Assembly: GCA_041920275.1 (NCBI GenBank)
Contig: JAYRSE010000001.1
Location: 7,448 to 71,447, forward strand
Reading direction: 5' to 3'
From: UBA12088 sp041920275
GTDB lineage: Bacteria > Patescibacteriota > Minisyncoccia > Phycocordibacterales > UBA12088
DNA length: 64,000 nt
Part shown: piece after piece, positions 51,979 through 60,053 of the stretch
Numbering within the stretch: position 1 is the first letter of the stretch
Layout: every line of letters starts with the position of its first letter
The notes under the pieces: generated by a model
Database searches by the model: none
The model's input: only the letters and a program-made list of their open reading frames with translations
What the model was told of the DNA's origin: nothing
Made by a program: the position numbers and the translations under genes

Positions 51979-53325
51979 TCACTGCGCATCTCCGTGTGCG
52001 GTCTCGTTCGTGCAGGTTTCGTGTACGATGTCGATGTGTGCCCCGAGCGTGCGCAGGCGGCCGGCGATATCTTGGTATCCTCGATTGATCATGTAGACGT
52101 TGCGGAGCACCGATCTCCCGGTGGCGCCAAGCATGGCAACAAGAAGCACCGCTGCGGGACGAAGCGCCGGGGGTGCCATGAGTTCCGCCGGACGCAAACG
52201 AGTTGGTCCTTCGATGAAGATGCGATGGGGATCGGCAAGCATGGTCTCCGCACCGAGTTTGTCGAGTTCGGTGAGGTATATTGCCCGTTTCTCGTACATC
52301 CAATCGTGAATGAGCGTCGTCCCTTTCGCCTGTGTTGCGATGACCGCAAAAAAGGGTAAGTTGTCCATATTGAGGCCCGGGTATGGTCGCGCATGTATCT
52401 TGTCTTCGACCGCGGTGAGGGTGCTCGGATGTGTCCTGATATCGACAAGTCTGGTCCGCTTGTTGTACGACCGGTACCGACGCACGATGTCATACTTGAA
52501 GCCCATTTTCTCAAGAACGAGAAGTTCCTGCTCCAAGAAATCGATCGGTGCGCGGGTGATGAGTATTGATGAGCGGGTTACGATCGCCGCGGAAAGGTAG
52601 AACATCGCCACTACCGGATCCTCGGAAAGCTCGTATACGATGGGGACGGAAATGCTCCGCTTTCCATGGACCACAAGCGTGGTGGTACCAACCCCTTCGA
52701 TGCGCACCCCGCATCGTTCAAGGTAGTGGCATACTTCTTGCACCTGATAGTTTGCGCTCGCGTACTTTATGGTGGTCTTTCCCGAGATGCTTGCGGCGGC
52801 AAGTAGAGCATTCTCCGTTGCGGTATCGCTCGATTCGTACATCACGATCTCGGACGGGTAGAGACCGCCGTGGGTCACGTGCCACCACCCGTCCTTCGTG
52901 TCTATGGAAACACCGAGGCGTTCGAGTGCATAGAAGTGAGGGCGCACCGTTCGGCTGCCCAGGCGACACCCGCCCGCGTGGGGGAGTTTAAAGTCCTTCA
53001 GATGAGCGATGAGCGGTCCGATGAACATGATGATCGAACGTGTCTTTCGAGCCGCATGCTCGTCCAGTTTTTCAAGGTCAAAGTGTTTCGGAGGGACGAT
53101 CACCATGTCGTCCTTTTCCCACACAATGGAAACACCGATCGATTCCAGTACTTCCACCAGGCGTTTTACTTCCTCGATGCGCGGCACTCGACGCAAGGTC
53201 GTCGGTGCTTTATTGAGCAGTGCGGCGGCAATGAGTCCCATGGCGCCATTCTTAGAGGTGTCGACCCGGATGGACCCGGTGAGTGGGACACCGCCGTTCA
53301 CGACAAAATGCATGCTTTGTTCCAT
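51979..53325 (-). CDS. murA: UDP-N-acetylglucosamine 1-carboxyvinyltransferase
   Basis: A 448-residue enzyme of the first committed step of peptidoglycan synthesis. The catalytic Lys and Asn are in DTSKNGAMG (about 22-30) and the fosfomycin-target Cys120 is in HAGGCRLGSR. Later motifs are SSDTATENALLAA and ATQAKGTTLIHDWMYEKR. The C-terminal part matches, with a small insertion around 250-310 (RRYRSYNKRTRLVDI). ATG 53325 is placed 9 nt after TATACT; longer in-frame starts fall upstream of it. Confidence 0.92.
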   Translation of the reverse strand: MEQSMHFVVNGGVPLTGSIRVDTSKNGAMGLIAAALLNKAPTTLRRVPRIEEVKRLVEVLESIGVSIVWEKDDMVIVPPKHFDLEKLDEHAARKTRSIIMFIGPLIAHLKDFKLPHAGGCRLGSRTVRPHFYALERLGVSIDTKDGWWHVTHGGLYPSEIVMYESSDTATENALLAAASISGKTTIKYASANYQVQEVCHYLERCGVRIEGVGTTTLVVHGKRSISVPIVYELSEDPVVAMFYLSAAIVTRSSILITRAPIDFLEQELLVLEKMGFKYDIVRRYRSYNKRTRLVDIRTHPSTLTAVEDKIHARPYPGLNMDNLPFFAVIATQAKGTTLIHDWMYEKRAIYLTELDKLGAETMLADPHRIFIEGPTRLRPAELMAPPALRPAAVLLVAMLGATGRSVLRNVYMINRGYQDIAGRLRTLGAHIDIVHETCTNETAHGDAQ

Positions 53326-53334
53326 ATGTTCGGC

Positions 53335-53340
53335 AGTATA
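53335..53340 (-). promoter_or_regulatory. -10 element of murA
   Basis: TATACT on the minus strand, 9 nt before the ATG of murA. Confidence 0.5.
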
Positions 53341-53390
53341 GCATGCGGTGGCGACCGGTACGATAGGCACATGTGCCATGCTTTCGGCGC

Positions 53391-53420
53391 TTGCGTGAAC
53401 ATGGGTCGGGAACGTATAGT
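53391..53420 (+). promoter_or_regulatory. Promoter of the 31-residue membrane microprotein
   Basis: TTGCGT (53391-53396), 18-nt spacer, TATAGT (53415-53420), ending 6 nt before the ATG at 53427. Confidence 0.5.
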
Positions 53421-53426
53421 ATCGAC

Positions 53427-53522
53427 ATGGGAGACAATACGAAAACGCGGGCCTATGTGGCATTCGCCCTCTCGATCATCTCGGCGGGTATCGCGATCTT
53501 CATCTTGAGCTACACGTTGTAA
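53427..53522 (+). CDS. 31-residue single-span membrane microprotein
   Basis: A small gene between murA and mreB. It reads MGDNTKTRAYVAFALSIISA followed by GIAIFILSYTL and stops at TAA. A polar, positively charged N-terminus of nine residues precedes one continuous hydrophobic helix, so it is a small membrane protein with its N-terminus probably inside. Support comes from a promoter with the window's usual leaderless spacing and from clean topology; there is no Shine-Dalgarno site. Its position next to mreB, the cell-shape actin, makes an envelope role possible, but this is inference. Confidence 0.5.
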   Translation: MGDNTKTRAYVAFALSIISAGIAIFILSYTL

Positions 53523-53602
53523 GTCGTTTGCCACCAAGCGTTGTTTTTTGGGTCGGACGTCACCCCACGAACCGGCGGAACTGGATTATTCTCCGTTTTC
53601 TG

Positions 53603-53608
53603 TATATG
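53603..53608 (+). promoter_or_regulatory. Possible -10 element of mreB
   Basis: TATATG ending 10 nt before the ATG at 53619. A weaker match to consensus. Confidence 0.35.
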
Positions 53609-53618
53609 CTTTGAGTGC

Positions 53619-54632
53619 ATGAACTTCTTTGCACCGAAGCTTGGCATTGATCTGGGCACCACCACAACGCTCGTGTATGTGCCCGGCAAGGGTATCGTGT
53701 TCAATGAACCATCCGTGGTGGCCGTTTCGTTGCAGGATCGCCGAGTGCTTGCGGTCGGTACGGAAGCGAAAACCATGGTCGGGAAGACACCCGAGACGAT
53801 CGTCGCATACCGCCCCATGAAGGATGGAGTGATCGCGAACTACCATGTGACGGAGATCATGCTCGCGTACTACTTCCGTAAGGCGCTTGGTCGATTTAAT
53901 CCGTTCAAGCCCGAGGTCGTGCTTTCGGTTCCCGCCGGCGTCACTTCGACCGAGCGTCGTGCGGTCATCGAGGCGGCGGTCAAGGCGGGTGCACGCCATG
54001 CTTACGTCATCAAGGAGCCGGTCCTTGCCGCGATCGGTGCCGGTATTCCGATACATGAACCTCGTGGACACATCGTGACCGACATCGGGGGAGGAACCAT
54101 CGATGTCGCGGTCATTTCGCTCGGTGGCATCGTCGCGTCGACGTCGGTCAAGTGTGCCGGCAATCATCTCGATCGCGCGATCCAGGACTATGTCAAGAAA
54201 AAGTTCAATATGGCCATTGGTGAGAAGATGGCCGAGGAGATCAAGATCACGATCGGGTCGGCACTTCCGCTCCAGGAAGATCTGGTCATGGACGTGAAAG
54301 GGCGCGACATCATCTCCGGTCTCCCGCGAACGGCCGAGATCGCGACCATTGATGTGGTGCGGGCGACCGGCAAGGAGCTGCGTGAGATGATCGAAGCGAT
54401 CAAAGTGGTGCTGCAGGATACACCACCCGAGATAGCGGCGGATATCATCGATCGAGGCATCATCATGACCGGTGGCACCTCGCAGTTGCGCAATCTCGAC
54501 GAGTACATCTTTCGGCGTACGGGCGTACGGGCCACGCTCGCCGAACAGGCGCCCTTGTGTGTGGCGCGAGGAACGGGTATCGCGCTTTCGCACCTTTCGA
54601 CCTACAAAAAGAGCCTCTCCACCAAACGGTGA
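53619..54632 (+). CDS. mreB: Rod shape-determining protein MreB
   Basis: A 337-residue actin-like protein. Phosphate 1 loop LGIDLGTTTTLVYV (with an extra Thr compared with typical GTANT), connect 1 and phosphate 2 HIVTDIGGGTIDVAVISL and the adenosine motif GIIMTGGTSQLRNLDEY are all present. It forms filaments under the membrane that guide cell-wall synthesis in rod-shaped cells. No mreC, mreD or rodA follows; the next gene is a TraG-like ATPase, so mreB stands alone here. Confidence 0.95.
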   Translation: MNFFAPKLGIDLGTTTTLVYVPGKGIVFNEPSVVAVSLQDRRVLAVGTEAKTMVGKTPETIVAYRPMKDGVIANYHVTEIMLAYYFRKALGRFNPFKPEVVLSVPAGVTSTERRAVIEAAVKAGARHAYVIKEPVLAAIGAGIPIHEPRGHIVTDIGGGTIDVAVISLGGIVASTSVKCAGNHLDRAIQDYVKKKFNMAIGEKMAEEIKITIGSALPLQEDLVMDVKGRDIISGLPRTAEIATIDVVRATGKELREMIEAIKVVLQDTPPEIAADIIDRGIIMTGGTSQLRNLDEYIFRRTGVRATLAEQAPLCVARGTGIALSHLSTYKKSLSTKR

Positions 54633-54676
54633 GATACTATCCACGGTCACGCAGCGAACATGTCGGCATTCTGGGG

Positions 54677-54682
54677 TATACT
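54677..54682 (+). promoter_or_regulatory. -10 element of the TraG-like ATPase gene
   Basis: TATACT ending 6 nt before the ATG at 54689; no -35. Confidence 0.5.
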
Positions 54683-54688
54683 GGTGTC

Positions 54689-57463
54689 ATGTCCGACCAG
54701 ATCGTTTTTTCCCACGAACGTGGCGACACGCGGTTCCATTCGCCCGAGGAAGAGATCGCGTTCCTGCGTGCGCAAGTCGCCGAGAAGGAGCGCCAGCTTC
54801 TGGAAGCGGGACATCCCGCGGACAGAGAAGCACTGGCGCATGAAGAACTGATGCGCTACCGGGAACGTCCCGCACACGAAGTGCTGCACGAACAACATCG
54901 AATCGCAACCCATGAGGTGGAAGCGATCGCGCTCGGACTTCCGCCCGACAACGTCGACGATGGCGTCATGTGGGAGCTTGTCGGCGTGGTTCGTGAGAGT
55001 GGTGTGCGCAATGCGCTCGCGGTCACCGAGCGCCTTGCCAATCCCCATGTCGAAGACGATTTCCATAAGGTGCTCGTACAGTACATCGCGAACGGATACC
55101 CGATCGAAAAGTTACCGACGAACGGTCCGCTCTGGCAAGCGCTCCATATGGCGCTGTACGAGGTTACTTTGCCCGATCCGGCAAAGGACGAACGTGAGCG
55201 TCCCTTGAAGGAGATCGTGTCGGCTATGGAACAGTTCTACTACGGTATGCTGTCGGTCGCGGCGGATCGGTACGGTAAGGAAGACCGTTACTTTTCGCTC
55301 GAGGTGGCAGTGTCGGGTGACCGTGAGGATATCGTGTTCTATCTGGCGATCCCTCGTGACAAGGAGGACCTCTTCGAGAAGCAATTGCTCGCCGTCTTCC
55401 CGAAAGCGCGTGCGAGACATGTGCCTCAGGATTACAATGTCTTTTTGCATGACGGGGCCGTTGCGGTCGCGTCGGCTCGTTATGCGGCCGAATCGATCCT
55501 GCCGCTCAAAGACTATGAATCGTTCGATCATGATCCGCTCTCCGCATTCATCAATGCGCTTACGAAGATCGCACCGGTGGGAGAAGGTGCGGCCATACAG
55601 TACATCGTGAACCCCGTGGGAGACAAATATGACAAGCGGTATCGCAAGATACTTGAAAAATTGGAACGGGGTGTGAAGCTCAAGGATGCCATACGGGACA
55701 CGCCGGAGGGTGTTGGAGGTGAAGTGCTGAAGACCTTGAGAGAGATCATCCGAACGGAAAAACAGGAAAAAGACAAAAAAGAAAAGGAACGAGAACCGGT
55801 CGATCAGCTACTGGTCGAGTCGGTCAAAAAGAAGATCGCGACCCCGGTGATGGCGATCAATGTTCGTATCGTCGCAAGCGCGGCGAACGAGATGCGTGCG
55901 GAGAGTATTCTTGGGGATCTGATCGCAAGTTTCAATCAGTTCCAGAACACCACGGGAAATCGACTGGTGTTCGATCGGAAGTCGGGCGCGAAGGCGCTCA
56001 TGCAAGAATCGAAGCGATTCATATTTCGTGAATTTGATTCCCGTGAGGCGATTCCCATGTCACTCCGAGAACTCACCACGCTCATGCACTTTCCCACCCA
56101 TGCGGTCTCACACACTCCGCAACTTAAACGGGTGCAGGCCGCGCTCGCGCCCGCTCCGCTCGACATGCCGACGGATGGCACCAAGATCGGGGTGAACACG
56201 TACCGCGGGAAGAGTACCGACATTTTTCTCACCGACGAAGATCGCCTGCGACATCTCTACATCATCGGACAGACCGGTACCGGAAAGTCCGGTTTCATTC
56301 GAACGCTCATTCGACAAGACATCGAACGTGGCGCCGGACTGTGCTTTATCGATCCGCACGGTACCGATGTGCAGGAGATACTTGAGGTGATCCCCGAGCA
56401 CAGGATGCAGGACGTCATTTACTTCGATCCATCGGACACACAGCATGTGCTCGGCCTCAATATGCTCGAGTACGACCCGAAGAAACCGGAACAAAAGACA
56501 TTCGTCATCAATGAGTTGTTCTCGATCTTCAAGAAACTGTACAGCAACTCTCCAGAGAGTATGGGGCCGGCATTCGAGCAGTATTTCAGAAACGCCACCG
56601 CACTTGTCATGGAAGATCCGGCCACGGGGAACACGATGCTCGACATATCGCGAGTACTTGCGGATGCGCGATACCGTGAGGTCAAGCTCTCGCGGAGCAA
56701 GAACCCCGTTGTCAATCAATTCTGGCGTGAGATCGCGACCAAGGCGCAGGGCGAGGCGTCCCTTGCGAACATTGTGCCGTACATCACCAACAAGTTTGAC
56801 ATCTTTACTGCAAACGACATCATGCGCCCCATTATCGCACAGCAGACCTCGGCGTTCCGCATGCGTGAGCTCATGGATTCGCGCAAGATACTCCTGGTCA
56901 ATCTTTCAAAAGGGTTGTTGGGAGATATCAATGCGAACCTGATCGGCATGATATTGGTCGGCAAGATACTGATGGCGGCGCTTTCACGGGTAGACTCCAT
57001 CGGACTTGATCTCCCGCACTTCTACCTGTACATCGATGAGTTCCAAAACATTACCACCGACTCCATCAGTGCGATCCTGTCGGAGGCGCGAAAATACAAA
57101 CTTTCGCTCACCGTGGCGCACCAGTTCATTGCGCAGCTGGATGAGCGGATTCGGGACGCGGTGTTCGGTAACGTGGGATCGATGGCGATCTTTCGTGTGG
57201 GATATGAGGATGCGGACTTCTTGGCAAAACAGCTCGCGCCGGTCTTTGAAACACAGGACATTATGAACATAGAGAACCAGCACGCCTATGTTCGTTTGCT
57301 TGCGCGCGGCGTGCCTCAAAAACCTTTTTCAATAAAGACGCTTTGGTTCGAGAAGGGAAGCTCGGATCGTGCGGAGCATATGAAGCGGGTCTCGCGGCAT
57401 GCGTACGGTCGTGCTCGAGAGGACGTGGAACGTGAGATACAGATGCGGTACGGGATCAGTTGA
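54689..57463 (+). CDS. TraG/VirD4-HerA-like DNA-translocating ATPase
   Basis: A 924-residue ATPase. The N-terminal 500 residues are soluble with coiled-coil stretches and a Lys/Glu-rich segment around 395-410; no membrane helix is evident. The C-terminal motor has Walker A GQTGTGKS (about 527-534), LCFIDPHGTD, and Walker B FYLYIDEFQN (Asp783-Glu784), followed by an ARKYKLSLTVAHQ sensor motif, typical of type IV coupling proteins and HerA-like pumps. It probably moves DNA. No relaxase or other secretion genes are nearby, so a chromosome- or DNA-uptake-related role is also possible. Confidence 0.85.
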   Translation: MSDQIVFSHERGDTRFHSPEEEIAFLRAQVAEKERQLLEAGHPADREALAHEELMRYRERPAHEVLHEQHRIATHEVEAIALGLPPDNVDDGVMWELVGVVRESGVRNALAVTERLANPHVEDDFHKVLVQYIANGYPIEKLPTNGPLWQALHMALYEVTLPDPAKDERERPLKEIVSAMEQFYYGMLSVAADRYGKEDRYFSLEVAVSGDREDIVFYLAIPRDKEDLFEKQLLAVFPKARARHVPQDYNVFLHDGAVAVASARYAAESILPLKDYESFDHDPLSAFINALTKIAPVGEGAAIQYIVNPVGDKYDKRYRKILEKLERGVKLKDAIRDTPEGVGGEVLKTLREIIRTEKQEKDKKEKEREPVDQLLVESVKKKIATPVMAINVRIVASAANEMRAESILGDLIASFNQFQNTTGNRLVFDRKSGAKALMQESKRFIFREFDSREAIPMSLRELTTLMHFPTHAVSHTPQLKRVQAALAPAPLDMPTDGTKIGVNTYRGKSTDIFLTDEDRLRHLYIIGQTGTGKSGFIRTLIRQDIERGAGLCFIDPHGTDVQEILEVIPEHRMQDVIYFDPSDTQHVLGLNMLEYDPKKPEQKTFVINELFSIFKKLYSNSPESMGPAFEQYFRNATALVMEDPATGNTMLDISRVLADARYREVKLSRSKNPVVNQFWREIATKAQGEASLANIVPYITNKFDIFTANDIMRPIIAQQTSAFRMRELMDSRKILLVNLSKGLLGDINANLIGMILVGKILMAALSRVDSIGLDLPHFYLYIDEFQNITTDSISAILSEARKYKLSLTVAHQFIAQLDERIRDAVFGNVGSMAIFRVGYEDADFLAKQLAPVFETQDIMNIENQHAYVRLLARGVPQKPFSIKTLWFEKGSSDRAEHMKRVSRHAYGRAREDVEREIQMRYGIS

Positions 57464-57572
57464 GCGATCGTGAGATGTCGTACCCACACGGTTCCTCCAT
57501 GGTCCGAACCGTCTTTCTTGTTCATGAGAGGTGTTATGCATAACTCGCTTGATTTCCATCGTGCGCGAGTCG

Positions 57573-57578
57573 TACACT
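57573..57578 (+). promoter_or_regulatory. -10 element upstream of the Na+/H+ antiporter
   Basis: TACACT ending 7 nt before an ATG at 57586 that opens a 13-codon reading frame (see next entry). The antiporter ATG lies 45 nt from this box. Confidence 0.45.
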
Positions 57579-57585
57579 GGAGCAT

Positions 57586-57627
57586 ATGCACACGGTCATG
57601 ACCTCGTTCGCACCGATCTCGTTATGA
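57586..57627 (+). CDS. 13-residue leader peptide overlapping the antiporter start (putative)
   Basis: ATG 57586 begins MHTVMTSFAPISL and ends at TGA 57625-57627, which overlaps the antiporter ATG (57624) as ATGA. The leader starts 7 nt after a TACACT, just where leaderless genes of this window start. The antiporter itself lacks any Shine-Dalgarno site, so translation of the peptide would deliver ribosomes to it. Chance occurrence cannot be excluded for so short a frame. Confidence 0.35.
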   Translation: MHTVMTSFAPISL

Positions 57628-59000
57628 TAGGTGATCGATCAAAGCGATTGTTGCGCGTGTTCGGGCCATACCTGGGCATGTTGGTCGCCGCGGTCGGACT
57701 ATCGTACGTGAGCACGACCATACCGTGGGTATCGGCATTGTTCCTGGGACCATCGGGCCATGAAGGATTCTTCGCCGAGGGTTTCTACCTCTCACTCGCG
57801 TTACTTTTTTCGGTCGGATACGGACTGAATTGGTTCGCTCCACGTACCGCGGTGCCGTCTTTCGTGTGGGCGATCGTATTTGGCATGGCGCTTCAGACCC
57901 CGCTCATTTCGCTCACCGCACATACGGAGAGTCTGCTCGTGGTGATAGAGCTCCTCGCAGCTTTCGTTCTGTTCGCCGGTGGTGTGGAGGTTCCCATTAA
58001 GAACTTCAAGAAATATTTCGCACCGATCGCCGCGCTCGCATGTTTCGGCACGATACTCACGGTTCTGTTGTTCGCGTACGCTCTTTCGGGACTCACCACT
58101 CTGCTCGGGCTCGAGGTTCCGATCATGGCACTTCTGGTACTCTCGGCGATACTCGCATCGATCGATCCCACGGCCATCATCCCCACATTGGACCGCATTC
58201 ATTTCAAAAAGCCGTTCTTGCGCGATATTGCCGTTTCGGAGAGTGCGGTCAATGATGTGGTGGGGACCATGGTGACCCGTTTCTTTTTAGTGGCGGCACT
58301 CGGTACGTCTGCGACGATCGCGAGCGTGCATGAGGGATTTTTTCCGATCTTCTCGAAGGAGGTGCTCGAGAGTTTTGCGCTCGAAGTGCTGTGGGGTACG
58401 CTCATCGGACTGCTCGGCGCGTGGATCCTGCGCACCTGGGGCGAATCCGTGCGCACAATGCATTGGAGCGATCCCGCACTCTTCTTTGCGGTGCCGATAT
58501 TTTGTTTCGCCCTGGGTTCGCTGGTCGGCGGCTCGGGTTTTCTTGCGGCGTTCGTTGCCGGGTTGCTCTTTGAGGCGAAAAATGAGACTCGTGAGGTGCG
58601 ACGTTTTTTTCACACCCTTGTCGATCATTTGGTGAAGCCGATCATCTTCGTTCTCTTGGGTGCGTTGGTGCCGATGGGTATGCTCGTTGACACGATCGTG
58701 ATCGGTTTTCTCGCCGCGATCGTGTTCATGTTTCTGATTCGCCCCGCTGTCGTATTTTTGTCCCTCATGCCATGGATGCGTGCGGGGAACGAGCTCCTTT
58801 CGTGGCGCGAAGCGATCTTCCTGTCATTCATCCGCGAGACCGGTGCGATACCCGCCATTCTCATGCTGAGTGCCGTTGGAGCCGGTCTCGTCAATTCGGA
58901 GTTCGTTTTCTCGATCGGTATGTGGGTGATCCTGCTCACATTGATCGTTGAACCGCCACTCACTCCGCTCTTGGCGAAAAGGCTTCAGGTTGCGGGTTGA
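57624..59000 (+). CDS. CPA1-type Na+/H+ antiporter
   Basis: A 458-residue membrane protein with 12-13 helices. The signature of the CPA1 exchange site is LASIDPTAIIPTLDRI (Ala-Ser-x-Asp-Pro, in place of the usual Thr-Asp-Pro), followed by AVSESAVNDVVGTM, where Glu, Ser and Asn-Asp form the ion-binding helix. It should exchange Na+ (or K+) for H+. With the Na+-type ATPase and the Ca2+/Na+ antiporter it suggests a sodium economy. ATG 57624 is the first in-frame start after the promoter. Confidence 0.9.
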   Translation: MIGDRSKRLLRVFGPYLGMLVAAVGLSYVSTTIPWVSALFLGPSGHEGFFAEGFYLSLALLFSVGYGLNWFAPRTAVPSFVWAIVFGMALQTPLISLTAHTESLLVVIELLAAFVLFAGGVEVPIKNFKKYFAPIAALACFGTILTVLLFAYALSGLTTLLGLEVPIMALLVLSAILASIDPTAIIPTLDRIHFKKPFLRDIAVSESAVNDVVGTMVTRFFLVAALGTSATIASVHEGFFPIFSKEVLESFALEVLWGTLIGLLGAWILRTWGESVRTMHWSDPALFFAVPIFCFALGSLVGGSGFLAAFVAGLLFEAKNETREVRRFFHTLVDHLVKPIIFVLLGALVPMGMLVDTIVIGFLAAIVFMFLIRPAVVFLSLMPWMRAGNELLSWREAIFLSFIRETGAIPAILMLSAVGAGLVNSEFVFSIGMWVILLTLIVEPPLTPLLAKRLQVAG

Positions 59001-59053
59001 CCCGCCGAAGCGCGAGGGTGGCTCCTTCCGTCGTTTTTGTGGTAACATGCAGC

Positions 59054-59896
59054 ATGGTCCGAGATAAGTATTCGGCGGTTTGGGTATCGCACTCGTCGAT
59101 GAGCGATTTCTTACAGTGCCCGAGGGCGTACTTCTTGCGGAATGTATACAAGGATCCGCGCACAGGCCGCAAGGTGAGCGTGGTCTCTTCAGCGGCGTCA
59201 CTCGGGATCGCGGTTCACGAAACACTTGAGTCCCTCAAATCATTCCCGGTCCAAGAACGATTCGAACGCGACCTCTTGCATGATTTCGAGCAGGCGTGGA
59301 AAAAGGTATCCGGAACGATCGGCGGCTTCAGGACGGAGGAGGATGAGCGTGAATTGTTCGAGCGCGGTGTCCGCATGGTGGAGCGCGTGTTGCGGGAGCC
59401 GGGACCGTTGGCACGAAAGACCATCCGTTTGCCGGACACACACAACGGTATGCCCCCGAACTTCTACCTTTCCGAAGAAGACAATATCATCCTGTGCGGC
59501 CTCGTTGATTGGCTGGAATATCGAGAAGAAGACGATTCGGTCAAGATCATTGATTTCAAGACCGGAAAGCTGTCGGAACGCGACGACTCGATGCAGTTGC
59601 CGATCTACTTACTTTTGGTGTCCGCACTTCAGAAGCGCAGGGTGAGCGGTGCCGCATACTGGTACCTCGAGTATGCGGACGACCTTGTTGAAAAGTCTTT
59701 GCCCGAGCTTGCGGATGCTCATGCGCGTGTCCTTTCCGTTGCGCGCGAGGTCAAGCGTGCTCGTGAAGCACGGGAGTACGTGTGTCACAATGGCAAGGAT
59801 GGGTGCCGGACGTGTCGTCCGTACGAAAAAGTGCTCAAAGGTGAAGCGATGTTCGTCGGGGTCGGTGGGTACGGGCAGGATATGTACCTGGTGTAA
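59054..59896 (+). CDS. PD-(D/E)XK nuclease with a predicted iron-sulfur cluster (Cas4/AddB-type)
   Basis: A 280-residue RecB-like nuclease. His55 (AVHETLE), Asp152 (GLVDWLE), Asp167 and Lys169 (IIDFKTGK) and Gln181 form the active site. Cys22 (LQCPRAY) plus Cys244, Cys251 and Cys254 near the C-terminus (CHNGKDGCRTC) match the one-plus-three cysteine layout of the 4Fe-4S cluster of Cas4 and AddB. A stand-alone protein of this kind is common in CPR; no CRISPR array is present, so a repair role is more likely. ATG 59054 follows TAACAT by 5 nt. Confidence 0.87.
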   Translation: MVRDKYSAVWVSHSSMSDFLQCPRAYFLRNVYKDPRTGRKVSVVSSAASLGIAVHETLESLKSFPVQERFERDLLHDFEQAWKKVSGTIGGFRTEEDERELFERGVRMVERVLREPGPLARKTIRLPDTHNGMPPNFYLSEEDNIILCGLVDWLEYREEDDSVKIIDFKTGKLSERDDSMQLPIYLLLVSALQKRRVSGAAYWYLEYADDLVEKSLPELADAHARVLSVAREVKRAREAREYVCHNGKDGCRTCRPYEKVLKGEAMFVGVGGYGQDMYLV

Positions 59897-59933
59897 GGGA
59901 GTTGTGCGCTCGGATGAGGAGAAGAGTGAGGAA

Positions 59934-59951
59934 GTGGAGACACTTCTCCAC
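59934..59951. other. Hairpin in the spacer between convergent genes
   Basis: GTGGAGA / TCTCCAC with loop CACT, a perfect 7-bp stem between the nuclease and cysS genes. No T run follows on either strand, so terminator function is uncertain. Confidence 0.4.
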
Positions 59952-60053
59952 GGTGACGAACGGGTGCAGTGTTATCGAGCGGACGGTGAGCGTGTGAGAT
60001 CCTCCATGCAACACGGCATTCATCGGATTCGTAAGGTCTTGTGGCGCAGTGAC

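Noticed and set aside
54689..57463. Evidence for an integrated conjugative element
   Set aside because: Neighbours are mreB, an antiporter and other core genes; no relaxase, integrase or flanking repeats were seen.
59054..59896. Part of a CRISPR-Cas system
   Set aside because: No repeat-spacer array and no other cas gene in the window.
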